From contig NZ_JABFHO010000001.1 in assembly GCF_013404085.1 (NCBI RefSeq), positions 2,615,001 through 2,679,000 of the forward strand: 64,000 bases of DNA, written 5' to 3'. This DNA is from Winogradskyella helgolandensis (lineage in GTDB: Bacteria > Bacteroidota > Bacteroidia > Flavobacteriales > Flavobacteriaceae). Shown here piece after piece: positions 49,942-58,926 of this stretch (positions are counted from its first letter, which is position 1; the number at the start of each line of letters is the position of its first letter). A model generated the notes under the pieces. That model was not told the DNA's origin. It ran no database searches and saw nothing but the letters and a program-made list of their open reading frames with translations. Both the position numbers and the translations under genes were made by a program.

Positions 49942-51189
49942 ATGAAAAATCAAAGCTTACTATTAACAGGACTACTTATAATGGTCTTTCAGTTTACGAT
50001 TGCTCAAGGTTCGCCAGATTACACGGGTGGTTTAAAATTCAAATTCAATGAAGAAGGTACAAAGTATCTGCGGTTAATTTCTTGGGCTCAAGTTCAAGCT
50101 AATTATACCGCAGATGAAACCTTTGATAGTAATGGTAACGAAAACAGTCAATTAAACTTCAATTTAAGACGTGCTAGGATTTTAATGTTTGCCCAAATTA
50201 ATAAGGACTTCTTAATTCTTACGCATTTTGGATTAAACAGTTTAACTAGTGCTAATTTAAGTCCAACAGGAAAAGGAGATGGTTCTCAGCTCTTCTTTCA
50301 CGATGTATGGGCACAATATAGTTTAGGTAAAGATCATACCATAGGAGGTGGTTTACATTATTTTAATGGAATATCTAGGTTAAACAATCAGAGCACACTT
50401 AATTTAATGACTTTAGATAACAATCGTCAGGCTTGGGCAACTATTGGTTTATCTGATCAATTCGCTAGGCATTTGGGAGTATTTCTAAAAGGGAAATTCA
50501 ATAAGTTACAATATCGTGTGGCTATTAATGATGCATCTGTGTCATCACTAGATGCTCGTGCCGCTGTTGCAGGTGGAGATGCGGTTTATAATGGCCGTTC
50601 TAGTTTAGGTTCTAAAGCAGCAGGGAAAACTTATGCTGGTTATTTTGATTATAACTTTTTAGATCAGGAATCCAACTTTTTGCCTTATAAAGTTGGGACC
50701 TATTTAGGAGAGAAAAAAATCTTCAATGTTGGAGCGGGTTTCTTTTTGCATCCTAAAGGTTCTGTAATCGATACTGGCACAGCAATTAATCCAAATATTG
50801 AAGGGGAGGATGTTGCCATCTTTGCTGCTGATGCTTTCTATGATGCACCGCTTGGGGAAAATGGTAGTGCTTTGACAGCTTATGCCATGTATCAAAATAG
50901 TAATTATGGGAAAAACTATCTCTATGGTGCTTACGGAACAGGTAGCATGCTATATTACCATGTTGGTTATGTTTTAAATGGGGATAAATTAAAAACGAGA
51001 TTTCAACCGTATGTCAGTTATGGCATACATTCTTATGATGCTGTGGATGATAATAGATCTACACTAGGAGTAGGCATCAATGCTTATATGAGCGGACACA
51101 ATTCAAAATTAACTTTAGAATACACTAATCAAAGTTTCGGTGCCATAGATTCAAATACTATTACACTTCAAGCAATGATTTACCTATAA
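49942..51189 (+). CDS. Outer-membrane porin (phosphate-selective porin-like)
   Basis: A 415-residue beta-barrel with a signal peptide (MKNQSLLLTGLLIMVFQFTIAQ split at residue 22). Porin O/P-like features: YLRLISWAQVQANYTADETF, LNFNLRRARILMFAQINKDF, then repeated amphipathic strands to the C-terminal ...NTITLQAMIYL. First gene of a run with DUF4212, an SSS permease and CrbS-like kinase, so it probably admits acetate or another short carboxylate through the outer membrane. The 109 bases upstream lack a clear -7 box. Confidence 0.85.
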   Translation: MKNQSLLLTGLLIMVFQFTIAQGSPDYTGGLKFKFNEEGTKYLRLISWAQVQANYTADETFDSNGNENSQLNFNLRRARILMFAQINKDFLILTHFGLNSLTSANLSPTGKGDGSQLFFHDVWAQYSLGKDHTIGGGLHYFNGISRLNNQSTLNLMTLDNNRQAWATIGLSDQFARHLGVFLKGKFNKLQYRVAINDASVSSLDARAAVAGGDAVYNGRSSLGSKAAGKTYAGYFDYNFLDQESNFLPYKVGTYLGEKKIFNVGAGFFLHPKGSVIDTGTAINPNIEGEDVAIFAADAFYDAPLGENGSALTAYAMYQNSNYGKNYLYGAYGTGSMLYYHVGYVLNGDKLKTRFQPYVSYGIHSYDAVDDNRSTLGVGINAYMSGHNSKLTLEYTNQSFGAIDSNTITLQAMIYL

Positions 51190-51199
51190 ACTAGAAACT

Positions 51200-51460
51200 A
51201 TGAATGACAATCAGAAAAACGCATCAGCGTACTGGAAAGAAAATGTGAAGTATTTATTTATACTTCTCGCAATATGGTTTGTGGTGTCCTTTGGATGCGG
51301 CATTCTATTTAGGGAGGAACTCAACCAATTTAAGCTCGGAGGATTTAAGCTTGGCTTTTGGTTTGCCCAACAAGGTTCCATATATGTATTTGTGATACTG
51401 ATTTTTGTTTACGTCAGATTAATGAATAAACTAGATAAAAAATACGGTTACGACGAGTAA
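51200..51460 (+). CDS. DUF4212 membrane subunit of SSS permease
   Basis: An 86-residue protein with two membrane helices (about 15-36 and 55-75) and the family opening NDNQKNASAYWKENVKYLFI. DUF4212 proteins are the small partners of VC_2705-type sodium:solute symporters; the partner gene follows after 33 bases, and the porin gene ends 10 bases before it. Confidence 0.92.
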   Translation: MNDNQKNASAYWKENVKYLFILLAIWFVVSFGCGILFREELNQFKLGGFKLGFWFAQQGSIYVFVILIFVYVRLMNKLDKKYGYDE

Positions 51461-51493
51461 TCCTTAACTAAACTAAATAAAAAAACAAAAATT

Positions 51494-53260
51494 ATGAGTG
51501 TACAATTTTGGACATGGTTATTAGTAGGGATTACTTTTGCCTTATATTTTGGAATCGCAATTTGGGCAAGAGCAGGCTCTACAAAAGAATTTTATGTTGC
51601 AGGAGGCGGAGTGTCTCCATTAGCAAATGGTATGGCAACTGCTGCCGATTGGATGAGTGCCGCCTCCTTTATAAGTATGGCAGGTATTATTTCCTTTGCA
51701 GGTTATGATGGCTCAGTTTATCTTATGGGATGGACAGGCGGTTATGTGCTTTTAGCTTTATTATTGGCACCTTACCTAAGGAAGTTTGGAAAGTTTACTG
51801 TACCAGATTTTATTGGAGATAGATACTACTCAAACACAGCAAGAACAGTTGCTGTTATGTGTGCTCTAATAGTTTCATTTACATATGTTGCAGGTCAGAT
51901 GAGAGGTGTTGGAATTGTATTTTCTCAATTCTTACAAATCGATATTACTTATGGTGTTCTTATAGGAATGACCGTAGTTTTGGTATTTGCTTTATTGGGC
52001 GGAATGAAAGGTATTACCTATACACAAGTAGCACAATATTGTGTGTTGATTTTTGCTTTTATGGTACCAGCATTTTTTATTTCATTTCAAATGACAGGAA
52101 ATATTATTCCTCAAATCGGAATGGGAGGTAAGGTTGAAGGTGGTGCGTTTCTATTAGATAAGCTAGATACGTTACATACCGAATTAGGATTTAACGAATA
52201 TACAAGTGGAACAAAAAGCACATGGGATGTTTTTGCAATTACTTTAGCATTAATGGCAGGAACCGCAGGATTACCGCATGTAATTGTTCGCTTTTTTACA
52301 GTCCCTAAAGTGAAGGATGCACGTAAATCTGCAGGATACGCCTTGTTTTTAATTGCCATTCTTTATACAACAGCACCAGCAATCGCTGTTTTCTCGAGAA
52401 CAAACTTAATTGAAACTGTAAGTAATCAACGTTATGATGAAATTCCGGTTTGGTTTAAAAATTGGGAAAATACGGGATTAATTGCTTGGTCTGATAAAAA
52501 TGGTGATGGTAAAATTCAATACGTTGCAGGAAACTCATTATCTGGTAGCAAACCAATTTATGACGACGCTAGAGGAGAACATGGTGAACGTATTGTAACT
52601 AATAATAGTGATGAAGTCAATGAGTTATACGTAGATAGAGATATCATGGTATTAGCAAATCCTGAAATTGCAAATTTACCGAATTGGGTAATTGGATTAG
52701 TAGCAGCAGGTGGCTTAGCCGCAGCATTATCAACAGCAGCAGGATTATTATTAGTGATTTCTACATCTGTTTCTCACGATTTAATTAAAAAGCAATTACG
52801 ACCAAATATTTCTGATAAAGGTGAATTGTTAGCCGCAAGAGTTTCAATATTTGTAGCGATTGTTATTGCTGGTTATTTTGGAGTTAATCCACCAGGATTT
52901 GTCGCCGCAGTCGTCGCGCTCGCCTTCGGGCTCGCAGCCGCCTCCTTTTTTCCTGCCATTATCTTAGGAATATTTGATAAACGGATGAATAAAGAAGGTG
53001 CTATTGCTGGAATGATCGTTGGTATGAGTTTAATGTTATACTACATGATGCGCTTTAAACTCGATATGTTTGGAGGTGGAACCAGTGAAGATTGGTGGTT
53101 TGGTACATCACCTGAAGGTTTTGGAACTATTGCCATGTGTGTCAATTTTGTTATCTCTATAGTGATATCTAGAGTGTCAGTTGCACCACCTCAAGAAGTT
53201 CAAGATATGGTTGAAAGTATCAGAATACCTTCTGGCGCTGGTGAAGCTCAAGATCATTAA
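51494..53260 (+). CDS. Sodium:solute symporter, acetate-permease-like (VC_2705 type)
   Basis: A 588-residue SSS-family transporter with about thirteen membrane helices. Signatures: STKEFYVAGGGVSPLANGMA, TAADWMSAASFISMAGIISF, GTAGLPHVIVRFFTVPKVKD and AAALSTAAGLLLVISTSVSH. It includes a soluble insert (about residues 310-395) with Asp-rich DKNGDGKIQYV that could bind calcium. ActP-like relatives import acetate. The genetic setting with DUF4212, porin, prpE-like and acs supports short-chain carboxylate uptake. Confidence 0.92.
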   Translation: MSVQFWTWLLVGITFALYFGIAIWARAGSTKEFYVAGGGVSPLANGMATAADWMSAASFISMAGIISFAGYDGSVYLMGWTGGYVLLALLLAPYLRKFGKFTVPDFIGDRYYSNTARTVAVMCALIVSFTYVAGQMRGVGIVFSQFLQIDITYGVLIGMTVVLVFALLGGMKGITYTQVAQYCVLIFAFMVPAFFISFQMTGNIIPQIGMGGKVEGGAFLLDKLDTLHTELGFNEYTSGTKSTWDVFAITLALMAGTAGLPHVIVRFFTVPKVKDARKSAGYALFLIAILYTTAPAIAVFSRTNLIETVSNQRYDEIPVWFKNWENTGLIAWSDKNGDGKIQYVAGNSLSGSKPIYDDARGEHGERIVTNNSDEVNELYVDRDIMVLANPEIANLPNWVIGLVAAGGLAAALSTAAGLLLVISTSVSHDLIKKQLRPNISDKGELLAARVSIFVAIVIAGYFGVNPPGFVAAVVALAFGLAAASFFPAIILGIFDKRMNKEGAIAGMIVGMSLMLYYMMRFKLDMFGGGTSEDWWFGTSPEGFGTIAMCVNFVISIVISRVSVAPPQEVQDMVESIRIPSGAGEAQDH

Positions 53261-53291
53261 TAATCATTTATTTTAATTTCAATTAGTTTGA

Positions 53292-53325
53292 AAATCAGTA
53301 TTACATTTATTTGTAATACTGATTT
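53292..53325 (+). terminator. Hairpin after the SSS permease
   Basis: AAATCAGTATTACA (53292-53305) and TGTAATACTGATTT (53312-53325) form a perfect 14-bp stem with a 6-base loop. The following CTTATATT is not a strong U-run, so termination may be partial, separating structural from sensory genes. Confidence 0.65.
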
Positions 53326-53373
53326 CTTATATTAGTAGGCGCTTTGTTATTGCGACTTTAAATTGATCAATTA

Positions 53374-53568
53374 ATGAAAAAACGTCACGAACAAAAGCTA
53401 GTGGTTTTATCAATAGCATTGTTATTAGTATTTAATATTCCCTTTATCCTCATTTTTAATTTTGAAGGGGTCATTTTTGGGATTCCAACATTATACTTTT
53501 CGTTATTTTCATTTTGGATGATTTCAATAGTAATTTCATATATCGTTTTAAAACGTCATTATGAATAG
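53374..53568 (+). CDS. Small membrane protein (DUF3311-like)
   Basis: A 64-residue protein with two membrane helices (about 10-28 and 35-58) and charged ends (MKKRHEQK, LKRHYE). It overlaps the start of the transporter-kinase gene by 8 bases, as small DUF3311-type subunits often do next to SSS-type proteins. It may be a subunit of the transporter part of the kinase (inference). Confidence 0.8.
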   Translation: MKKRHEQKLVVLSIALLLVFNIPFILIFNFEGVIFGIPTLYFSLFSFWMISIVISYIVLKRHYE

Positions 53569-56248
53569 TTACGCCGTAATCATAATCATCATTATTTATT
53601 TAGCAGTGTTGTTTTACATTGCTTTTCTTGCTGAAAAAAAACGTCAAAGTAAGTGGGTTAATAATCCTTACGTATACACCTTGTCTTTAGCTGTTTATTG
53701 TTCGGCTTGGACGTATTATGGGAGTGTCGGTATAGCAGCAAATTCAGGAATTGACTTTCTACCAATTTATTTAGGTCCTGTAATCGCAGCGCCTCTATGG
53801 ATTGTATTACTGCGAAAAATTATTAGAATTTCGAAGCATCATAAAATTTCTTCTATTGCAGATTTTATTTCATTACGCTACGGAAATAACAGATTTTTAG
53901 GTGCGTTAGTAACCATCATTTGTCTATTTGGAACCTTACCTTATATTTCCTTACAGTTAAAAGCTGTTTCAGAAACCTTCGAAATTTTATCAGGAGAGAA
54001 CAGTTATATTTCTACAACGGTCATTGATGATTCTACATTTTACATTGCTTTGTTGCTCGCCATATTTGCAGCTTTTTTTGGAACTCAAAATACAGATGCT
54101 TCAGAAAAGCATAAAGGAATTGTTGCCACAGTAGCGCTCGAGTCCATGCTAAAATTAATGTTCTTTTTAGTTATAGGGATCTATATTACATTTTTCTTGT
54201 TTGATGGCACTTCAGACATTTATGAGAAAGTTTCTATCACAGAAAATTTTAAAGCATTGACAACTTTTGGAGAAGTAGAAGCTGGTTTTAATTGGTTCTT
54301 CATGATTGCTTTATCATTTATGGTGGTGTTTTTGTTGCCAAGACAATTTCAAGTTGCAGTATTAGAAAATAACAGAGAAAAGCATTTAAAGAAGGCTATT
54401 TGGTTGTTTCCGTTGTATTTATTGTTGTTTAATATTTTTGTGATTTTTATTGCGTGGGCAGGAAAACTCACGTTTGGTTCTACAGAAAATGCAGAATATT
54501 ACACGTTGTTGCTGCCGTTAGAACACGGGAATACCTTTTTAGCAACGCTGGTGTTTTTAGGTGGTTTTTCAGCAGTGATTTCTATGGTTGTAGTGTCTAC
54601 TTTAGCATTATCTACTATGGTCAGTAACAACTTGGTGATTCCTTATGGTTTTCTAGATAAATTCATTAAAAACCAACCAGAACGCAATTCAAAATACATT
54701 AAGGCCATTCGTCGTGTTTCTATTTTTACCATCATTATTACAGCTTATTTCTTTTATGTGTTGTTTTCAAAAGCACTGTCTTTATATTCAATCGGTTTAA
54801 TTTCGTTCGTTATTATAGCGCAGTTGGCTCCGTCATTTTTTATAGGTTTATATTGGAATCGTGGCTCTTCAAAAGGTGCTATTATTGGAATGATTGTAGG
54901 TTTTTTTGTCGCCTTTTATACTTTAGTTTTACCTTTTACTTTAGAATCGTACTTAGGCACAGATGATTTCCGACAATATGGATTAATGGGGATTGAAACT
55001 TTAAAACCTTATGCTCTTTTTGGAATTGATTTTTTAAGTCCGCCAGCACATGCGTTTTTCTGGAGTATCACTTTTAATTTGTTTAGCTATTTAATGTTTT
55101 CATTAATGTCTAAAGGAAATTATAGAGAACGTAATTATGCCGAAATGTTTGTGGATAGTAAAAACTTCACTAATCTTCAAGATAGTGCATTGGTTTGGAA
55201 AGGTGAAGCATACGTCTCAGATATTAAAAATGTTTTGGAACGATTTTTAGGTGAAAAAAGAGCGGCTCGTGCATTAAAAATATTTTTCACGAAGTATAAA
55301 TTATCGCAAGATACACAGCTAGCAGATGCACGGTTAATTAACTTTTCAGAAAGGCTCTTAACAGGAAGTATCGGTTCCGCTTCAGCAAAAATATTAATCG
55401 CAAGTGTGGTAAAAGAAGAGCAAATTAGCTTAGTTGAGGTCTTGAAGATATTAGAAGAATCTAAAGAGAATATTGTGAGCAATAAAATGTTGGTGGAAAA
55501 GTCTAATGAGTTATCTCAACTAACATCTAGATTAAAAGAAGCCAACGAAGAGTTAATTAGTAAAGACAGACAGAAAGATGAGTTTTTAGATACGGTGGCG
55601 CATGAGTTGAAAACACCAATTACCGGAATACGAGCTGCAACCGAAGTTATTCTAGATGATGAGGATATGCCTAAAGAAATTAAAGCACAGTTTTTAAAGA
55701 ATATTTTAGAAGATTCGGATCGTTTAGGACGCTTAATTCATAATATTTTGGATTTTGAAAAATTAGAAACAGGAGGCTTGCAATTAGATTTAAAGCATCA
55801 GGATATTCAAAAAACAATAGGGAAAGCCATTGCTAGTATTTCTCATATTGCTGCAAAAAAAGATGTTCAAATTATAAATAATAATGTGCATTCTTTTAAA
55901 ATTAGTTATGAGGAAGATCGTATTCTTCAAGTGCTAACTAATTTGTTGTCTAATGCTATTAAGTTTTGTGAAGCCAAAACAGGTAAAGTTATTGTTGATT
56001 ATAAGTTAGGAAATGATCGCTTAGAAATCTCGGTTTCAGATAATGGCAAAGGGATTTTAGAAGAAGACTTTCTTTATATTTTTGATAAATTTTACCAATC
56101 TCAAGACCAAAACACAAGAAAACCTGAAGGGAGTGGTTTAGGTTTAGCGATTACAAAACAAATAGTAGAAAAGCACAACGGAAAAATTTGGGCAAAAAAA
56201 GACATAAAAATTGGTGCAACACTTGTTTTTACAATCCCTTTTAAGTAA
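53561..56248 (+). CDS. CrbS-like hybrid: SLC5 transporter domain - STAC - histidine kinase
   Basis: An 895-residue sensor. Residues ~1-510 are a sodium:solute symporter domain with about thirteen helices (VYTLSLAVYCSAWTYYGSVG, STLALSTMVSNNLVIPYGFL). Residues ~545-635 form a STAC-like helical domain (VLERFLGEKRAARALKIFF). Residues ~640-895 are a histidine kinase: H box DTVAHELKTPITGIRAA (His681), N box LTNLLSNAIKFCEA, G1 SDNGKGILEED, F box, and G2 GSGLGLAITKQIV. There is no PAS domain. CrbS in Vibrio and Pseudomonas senses acetate and drives acs expression through CrbR; position beside acs makes the same role likely here. A receiver-only partner follows 16 bases later. Confidence 0.9.
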   Translation: MNSYAVIIIIIIYLAVLFYIAFLAEKKRQSKWVNNPYVYTLSLAVYCSAWTYYGSVGIAANSGIDFLPIYLGPVIAAPLWIVLLRKIIRISKHHKISSIADFISLRYGNNRFLGALVTIICLFGTLPYISLQLKAVSETFEILSGENSYISTTVIDDSTFYIALLLAIFAAFFGTQNTDASEKHKGIVATVALESMLKLMFFLVIGIYITFFLFDGTSDIYEKVSITENFKALTTFGEVEAGFNWFFMIALSFMVVFLLPRQFQVAVLENNREKHLKKAIWLFPLYLLLFNIFVIFIAWAGKLTFGSTENAEYYTLLLPLEHGNTFLATLVFLGGFSAVISMVVVSTLALSTMVSNNLVIPYGFLDKFIKNQPERNSKYIKAIRRVSIFTIIITAYFFYVLFSKALSLYSIGLISFVIIAQLAPSFFIGLYWNRGSSKGAIIGMIVGFFVAFYTLVLPFTLESYLGTDDFRQYGLMGIETLKPYALFGIDFLSPPAHAFFWSITFNLFSYLMFSLMSKGNYRERNYAEMFVDSKNFTNLQDSALVWKGEAYVSDIKNVLERFLGEKRAARALKIFFTKYKLSQDTQLADARLINFSERLLTGSIGSASAKILIASVVKEEQISLVEVLKILEESKENIVSNKMLVEKSNELSQLTSRLKEANEELISKDRQKDEFLDTVAHELKTPITGIRAATEVILDDEDMPKEIKAQFLKNILEDSDRLGRLIHNILDFEKLETGGLQLDLKHQDIQKTIGKAIASISHIAAKKDVQIINNNVHSFKISYEEDRILQVLTNLLSNAIKFCEAKTGKVIVDYKLGNDRLEISVSDNGKGILEEDFLYIFDKFYQSQDQNTRKPEGSGLGLAITKQIVEKHNGKIWAKKDIKIGATLVFTIPFK

Positions 56249-56264
56249 ATTGATACCCTAAAGT

Positions 56265-56630
56265 ATGACGAAGAAAATTTTAATTGTTGACGATGAGCCA
56301 AATATTGTCATGTCGTTAGAATATACCTTCAAAAAACAAGGTTTTGAAGTGTTTATTGCAAGAGATGGAAGCGAGGCTTTAGAGATATTAAAACATCATA
56401 TTCCTAACGTAATTTTGTTAGATATTATGATGCCCAATGTAGATGGTTATCAGACACTTTCATTGATTAAAGCGTCTGAAAGTTTAAAACACATTAAAGT
56501 GGTGTTTTTAACGGCAAAAAATAAAGCTTCAGATATTGAAAAGGGTTTAAAACTTGGAGCGGATAAATATTTAACCAAACCTTTTTCAGTAAAAAAAATA
56601 GTTTCAGAAATATTGGAACTTGTGACTTAG
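56265..56630 (+). CDS. Single-domain response regulator (receiver only)
   Basis: A 121-residue CheY-like protein: acidic pair in ILIVDDEPNIV (residues ~10-11), phosphoacceptor Asp in VILLDIMMPNVDG (about 54), Thr in VFLTAKN and Lys in DKYLTKPFSV. There is no output domain, unlike CrbR, which carries a LuxR-type DNA-binding domain. It is the presumable partner of the preceding kinase and must pass the signal by protein contact. Confidence 0.93.
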   Translation: MTKKILIVDDEPNIVMSLEYTFKKQGFEVFIARDGSEALEILKHHIPNVILLDIMMPNVDGYQTLSLIKASESLKHIKVVFLTAKNKASDIEKGLKLGADKYLTKPFSVKKIVSEILELVT

Positions 56631-56702
56631 AAATAGTCTGTTAAGTCTTATTTAAATTGGTTTTGTGTGCAAACAAACTAAGTTTAATTAAAATTTGAAG
56701 AC

Positions 56703-56927
56703 ATGAAATTTCACATTAATCCGTTAGCGTCAGATATAATCATAAGTATCTATGTCATAGCGACGCTTTTTTTAAGGTTTAAATTCGAAAACATTACCAA
56801 TGTAACACCTATGCTTTCTATAGTTATGGGAGTTTGTTTTGTGGTTATTATTTGGGTGCTTATAAAACTTAAAGTGCTTAATCCTAATTGGTTTGGCTTA
56901 CTTAATTCTAAAAAAGCAAAGTCATGA
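56703..56927 (+). CDS. Small membrane protein
   Basis: A 74-residue protein with two membrane helices (about 8-24 and 36-58; SIVMGVCFVVIIWVLIKLKV) and a basic tail (LLNSKKAKS). Its stop overlaps the start of the propionyl-CoA-synthetase-like gene by 4 bases (ATGA at 56924-56927), indicating translational coupling. No family recognised. Confidence 0.72.
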   Translation: MKFHINPLASDIIISIYVIATLFLRFKFENITNVTPMLSIVMGVCFVVIIWVLIKLKVLNPNWFGLLNSKKAKS

Positions 56928-58819
56928 AATACCAAGAGTTTTACAAAGAAAGTATACAGAATCCAGAGCAATTTTGGAAGCGTCAGGCTAATGACATAGA
57001 GTGGTTTAAATCCCCTAATATCATCACGTCTAAAGATCAATTTGACTATAATCAATGGTTTGAAGATGGAGAACTCAATCTGAGTTATTTATGTATAGAT
57101 AAACATATTAATGATGGCTTTGGTGAGCAAAATGCCATAATCTATGATTCACCTGTAACCCATACAAAACAGCATTTTACATTCGATCAATTACATCACG
57201 AAGTCTCAAAATTAGCTGGTGGATTACAAAATTTAGGCCTTAAAAAAGGGGATACCTGTATTATTTATATGCCTATGATTCCGCAGGCTGTTTTTTCGAT
57301 GTTAGCTTGTGCGAGATTAGGAGTTATTCACTCGGTAGTTTTTGGTGGATTTGCTCCTCATGAGTTGGCTATTCGTATTGACGATTGTAAACCTAAAGCA
57401 ATTATTACAGCATCAAATGGAGTTGAGGTTGAGCGTATTATTCCTTACAAGCCTTTTGTTGATGAAGCTATAGAAAAATCAAAAAATAAACCAAATCATG
57501 TCATCGTTTTTGATAGAGAATTAGGTGTTGAAATTCCTAAAAAAGATTATGATATAGATTATAAAACTTTAGTTGAAGAATCTCCATCCATTGAAGCGGT
57601 TGCGCTAGCATCTACACATCCTTCTTATATATTATACACTTCCGGAACAACAGGTACACCAAAAGGCATTATTAGAGATACAGGTGGCTATGCTACAGCT
57701 CTAAAATTTTCAATGAAAAATATTTATGGAGTTGATGAAGGTGAAACCTTTTGGGCAGCTAGTGACGTAGGTTGGGCTGTCGGTCATAGTTTTATAGCAT
57801 ACGGACCTTTATTAAATAGAAATACAACCATTGTATTTGAAGGTAAACCTATCAAAACACCAGATGCCTCAACATTTTGGCGTGTTATAAATGAGCATAA
57901 TGTAAAAGCTATGTTTACGGCACCAACAGCAATCCGAGCCATAAAAAAAGAAGACCCAACGGGTCGTTTAATTAAACCATACGATTTATCTAATTTAAAA
58001 TATTTGTTTTTAGCGGGTGAACGTTGTGATGTTGCCACTTTAAATTGGGCAGAAGAACAATTGCATATTCCTGTTATAGACCATTGGTGGCAAACTGAAA
58101 GTGGGTGGCCAATGTTGGCTAATATGGTTGGCGTAGCAATCCAACCTATTAAAGAGGGATCGGCAGGTTTACCTGTGAGTGGCTATGATATTCAAATATT
58201 GAATGAGGAAGGTGAAAAAGTACAAGCAGGAGTTGAAGGTTATGTCGCTGTAAAATTGCCATTGCCACCTGGTACGTTGAGTAACCTTTGGGGAAATCCA
58301 GATCGTTTTAAGTTTGGCTATTTAAATCGTTTTCCGGGTTATTATTTTTCAGGTGATGGTGGTTACAAAGATGAAGATGGTTATGTATTTATAACTGGTC
58401 GTGTAGATGATATTATTAATGTTGCTGGTCACCGTTTATCTACAGCAGAAATGGAAGAGATTGTATCCTCACATAAAGCGGTTGCAGAATGTGCTGTGTT
58501 TGGTGTACACTGCGATTTAAAAGGGCAGAAGCCCTTGGGATTAATTGTTTTAAAAACCGATAAAGTTTATGAAACCGAACAGACTCAAAAAGAAATTGTA
58601 AAAGACGTCAGACGAGAAATAGGTGCCGTGGCATCATTTAGAGATGTATTGGTTGTAGAACGTTTACCTAAAACAAGAAGTGGAAAAACACTTCGAAAGT
58701 TATTGCGAAATATTGCTGATGACCTAGAATTTAATATACCATCAACCATTGATGATGTCGCTATTGTAGATGAAATAAAATCCGTATATAAAGTTTATAA
58801 AATTGGTATTCATAGCTAA
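56924..58819 (+). CDS. Propionyl-CoA synthetase-like AMP-forming ligase (PrpE/ACSS3)
   Basis: A 631-residue adenylate-forming enzyme that joins a short carboxylate to CoA via an acyl-AMP. Motifs: phosphate loop YTSGTTGTPKGIIRDTGGYA (about residues 237-256), the pocket segment DHWWQTESGWPMLANM (PrpE-type Trp-Pro after the Gly, unlike DTWWQTETGG of Acs), and the C-terminal lysine motif LPKTRSGKTLRKLLRNI. Propionate is the best-guess substrate; acetate or butyrate cannot be excluded. It is coupled to the small membrane protein upstream. Confidence 0.88.
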   Translation: MKYQEFYKESIQNPEQFWKRQANDIEWFKSPNIITSKDQFDYNQWFEDGELNLSYLCIDKHINDGFGEQNAIIYDSPVTHTKQHFTFDQLHHEVSKLAGGLQNLGLKKGDTCIIYMPMIPQAVFSMLACARLGVIHSVVFGGFAPHELAIRIDDCKPKAIITASNGVEVERIIPYKPFVDEAIEKSKNKPNHVIVFDRELGVEIPKKDYDIDYKTLVEESPSIEAVALASTHPSYILYTSGTTGTPKGIIRDTGGYATALKFSMKNIYGVDEGETFWAASDVGWAVGHSFIAYGPLLNRNTTIVFEGKPIKTPDASTFWRVINEHNVKAMFTAPTAIRAIKKEDPTGRLIKPYDLSNLKYLFLAGERCDVATLNWAEEQLHIPVIDHWWQTESGWPMLANMVGVAIQPIKEGSAGLPVSGYDIQILNEEGEKVQAGVEGYVAVKLPLPPGTLSNLWGNPDRFKFGYLNRFPGYYFSGDGGYKDEDGYVFITGRVDDIINVAGHRLSTAEMEEIVSSHKAVAECAVFGVHCDLKGQKPLGLIVLKTDKVYETEQTQKEIVKDVRREIGAVASFRDVLVVERLPKTRSGKTLRKLLRNIADDLEFNIPSTIDDVAIVDEIKSVYKVYKIGIHS

Positions 58820-58926
58820 AACTAAAGATTTAATATATTTAAAAATAGAAAACTAATAAAACAAGTTTCCTTTCAAATACTACAATGTTCAAGAGGGACT
58901 TAGAATCATTAATAAAACAATAAAAA

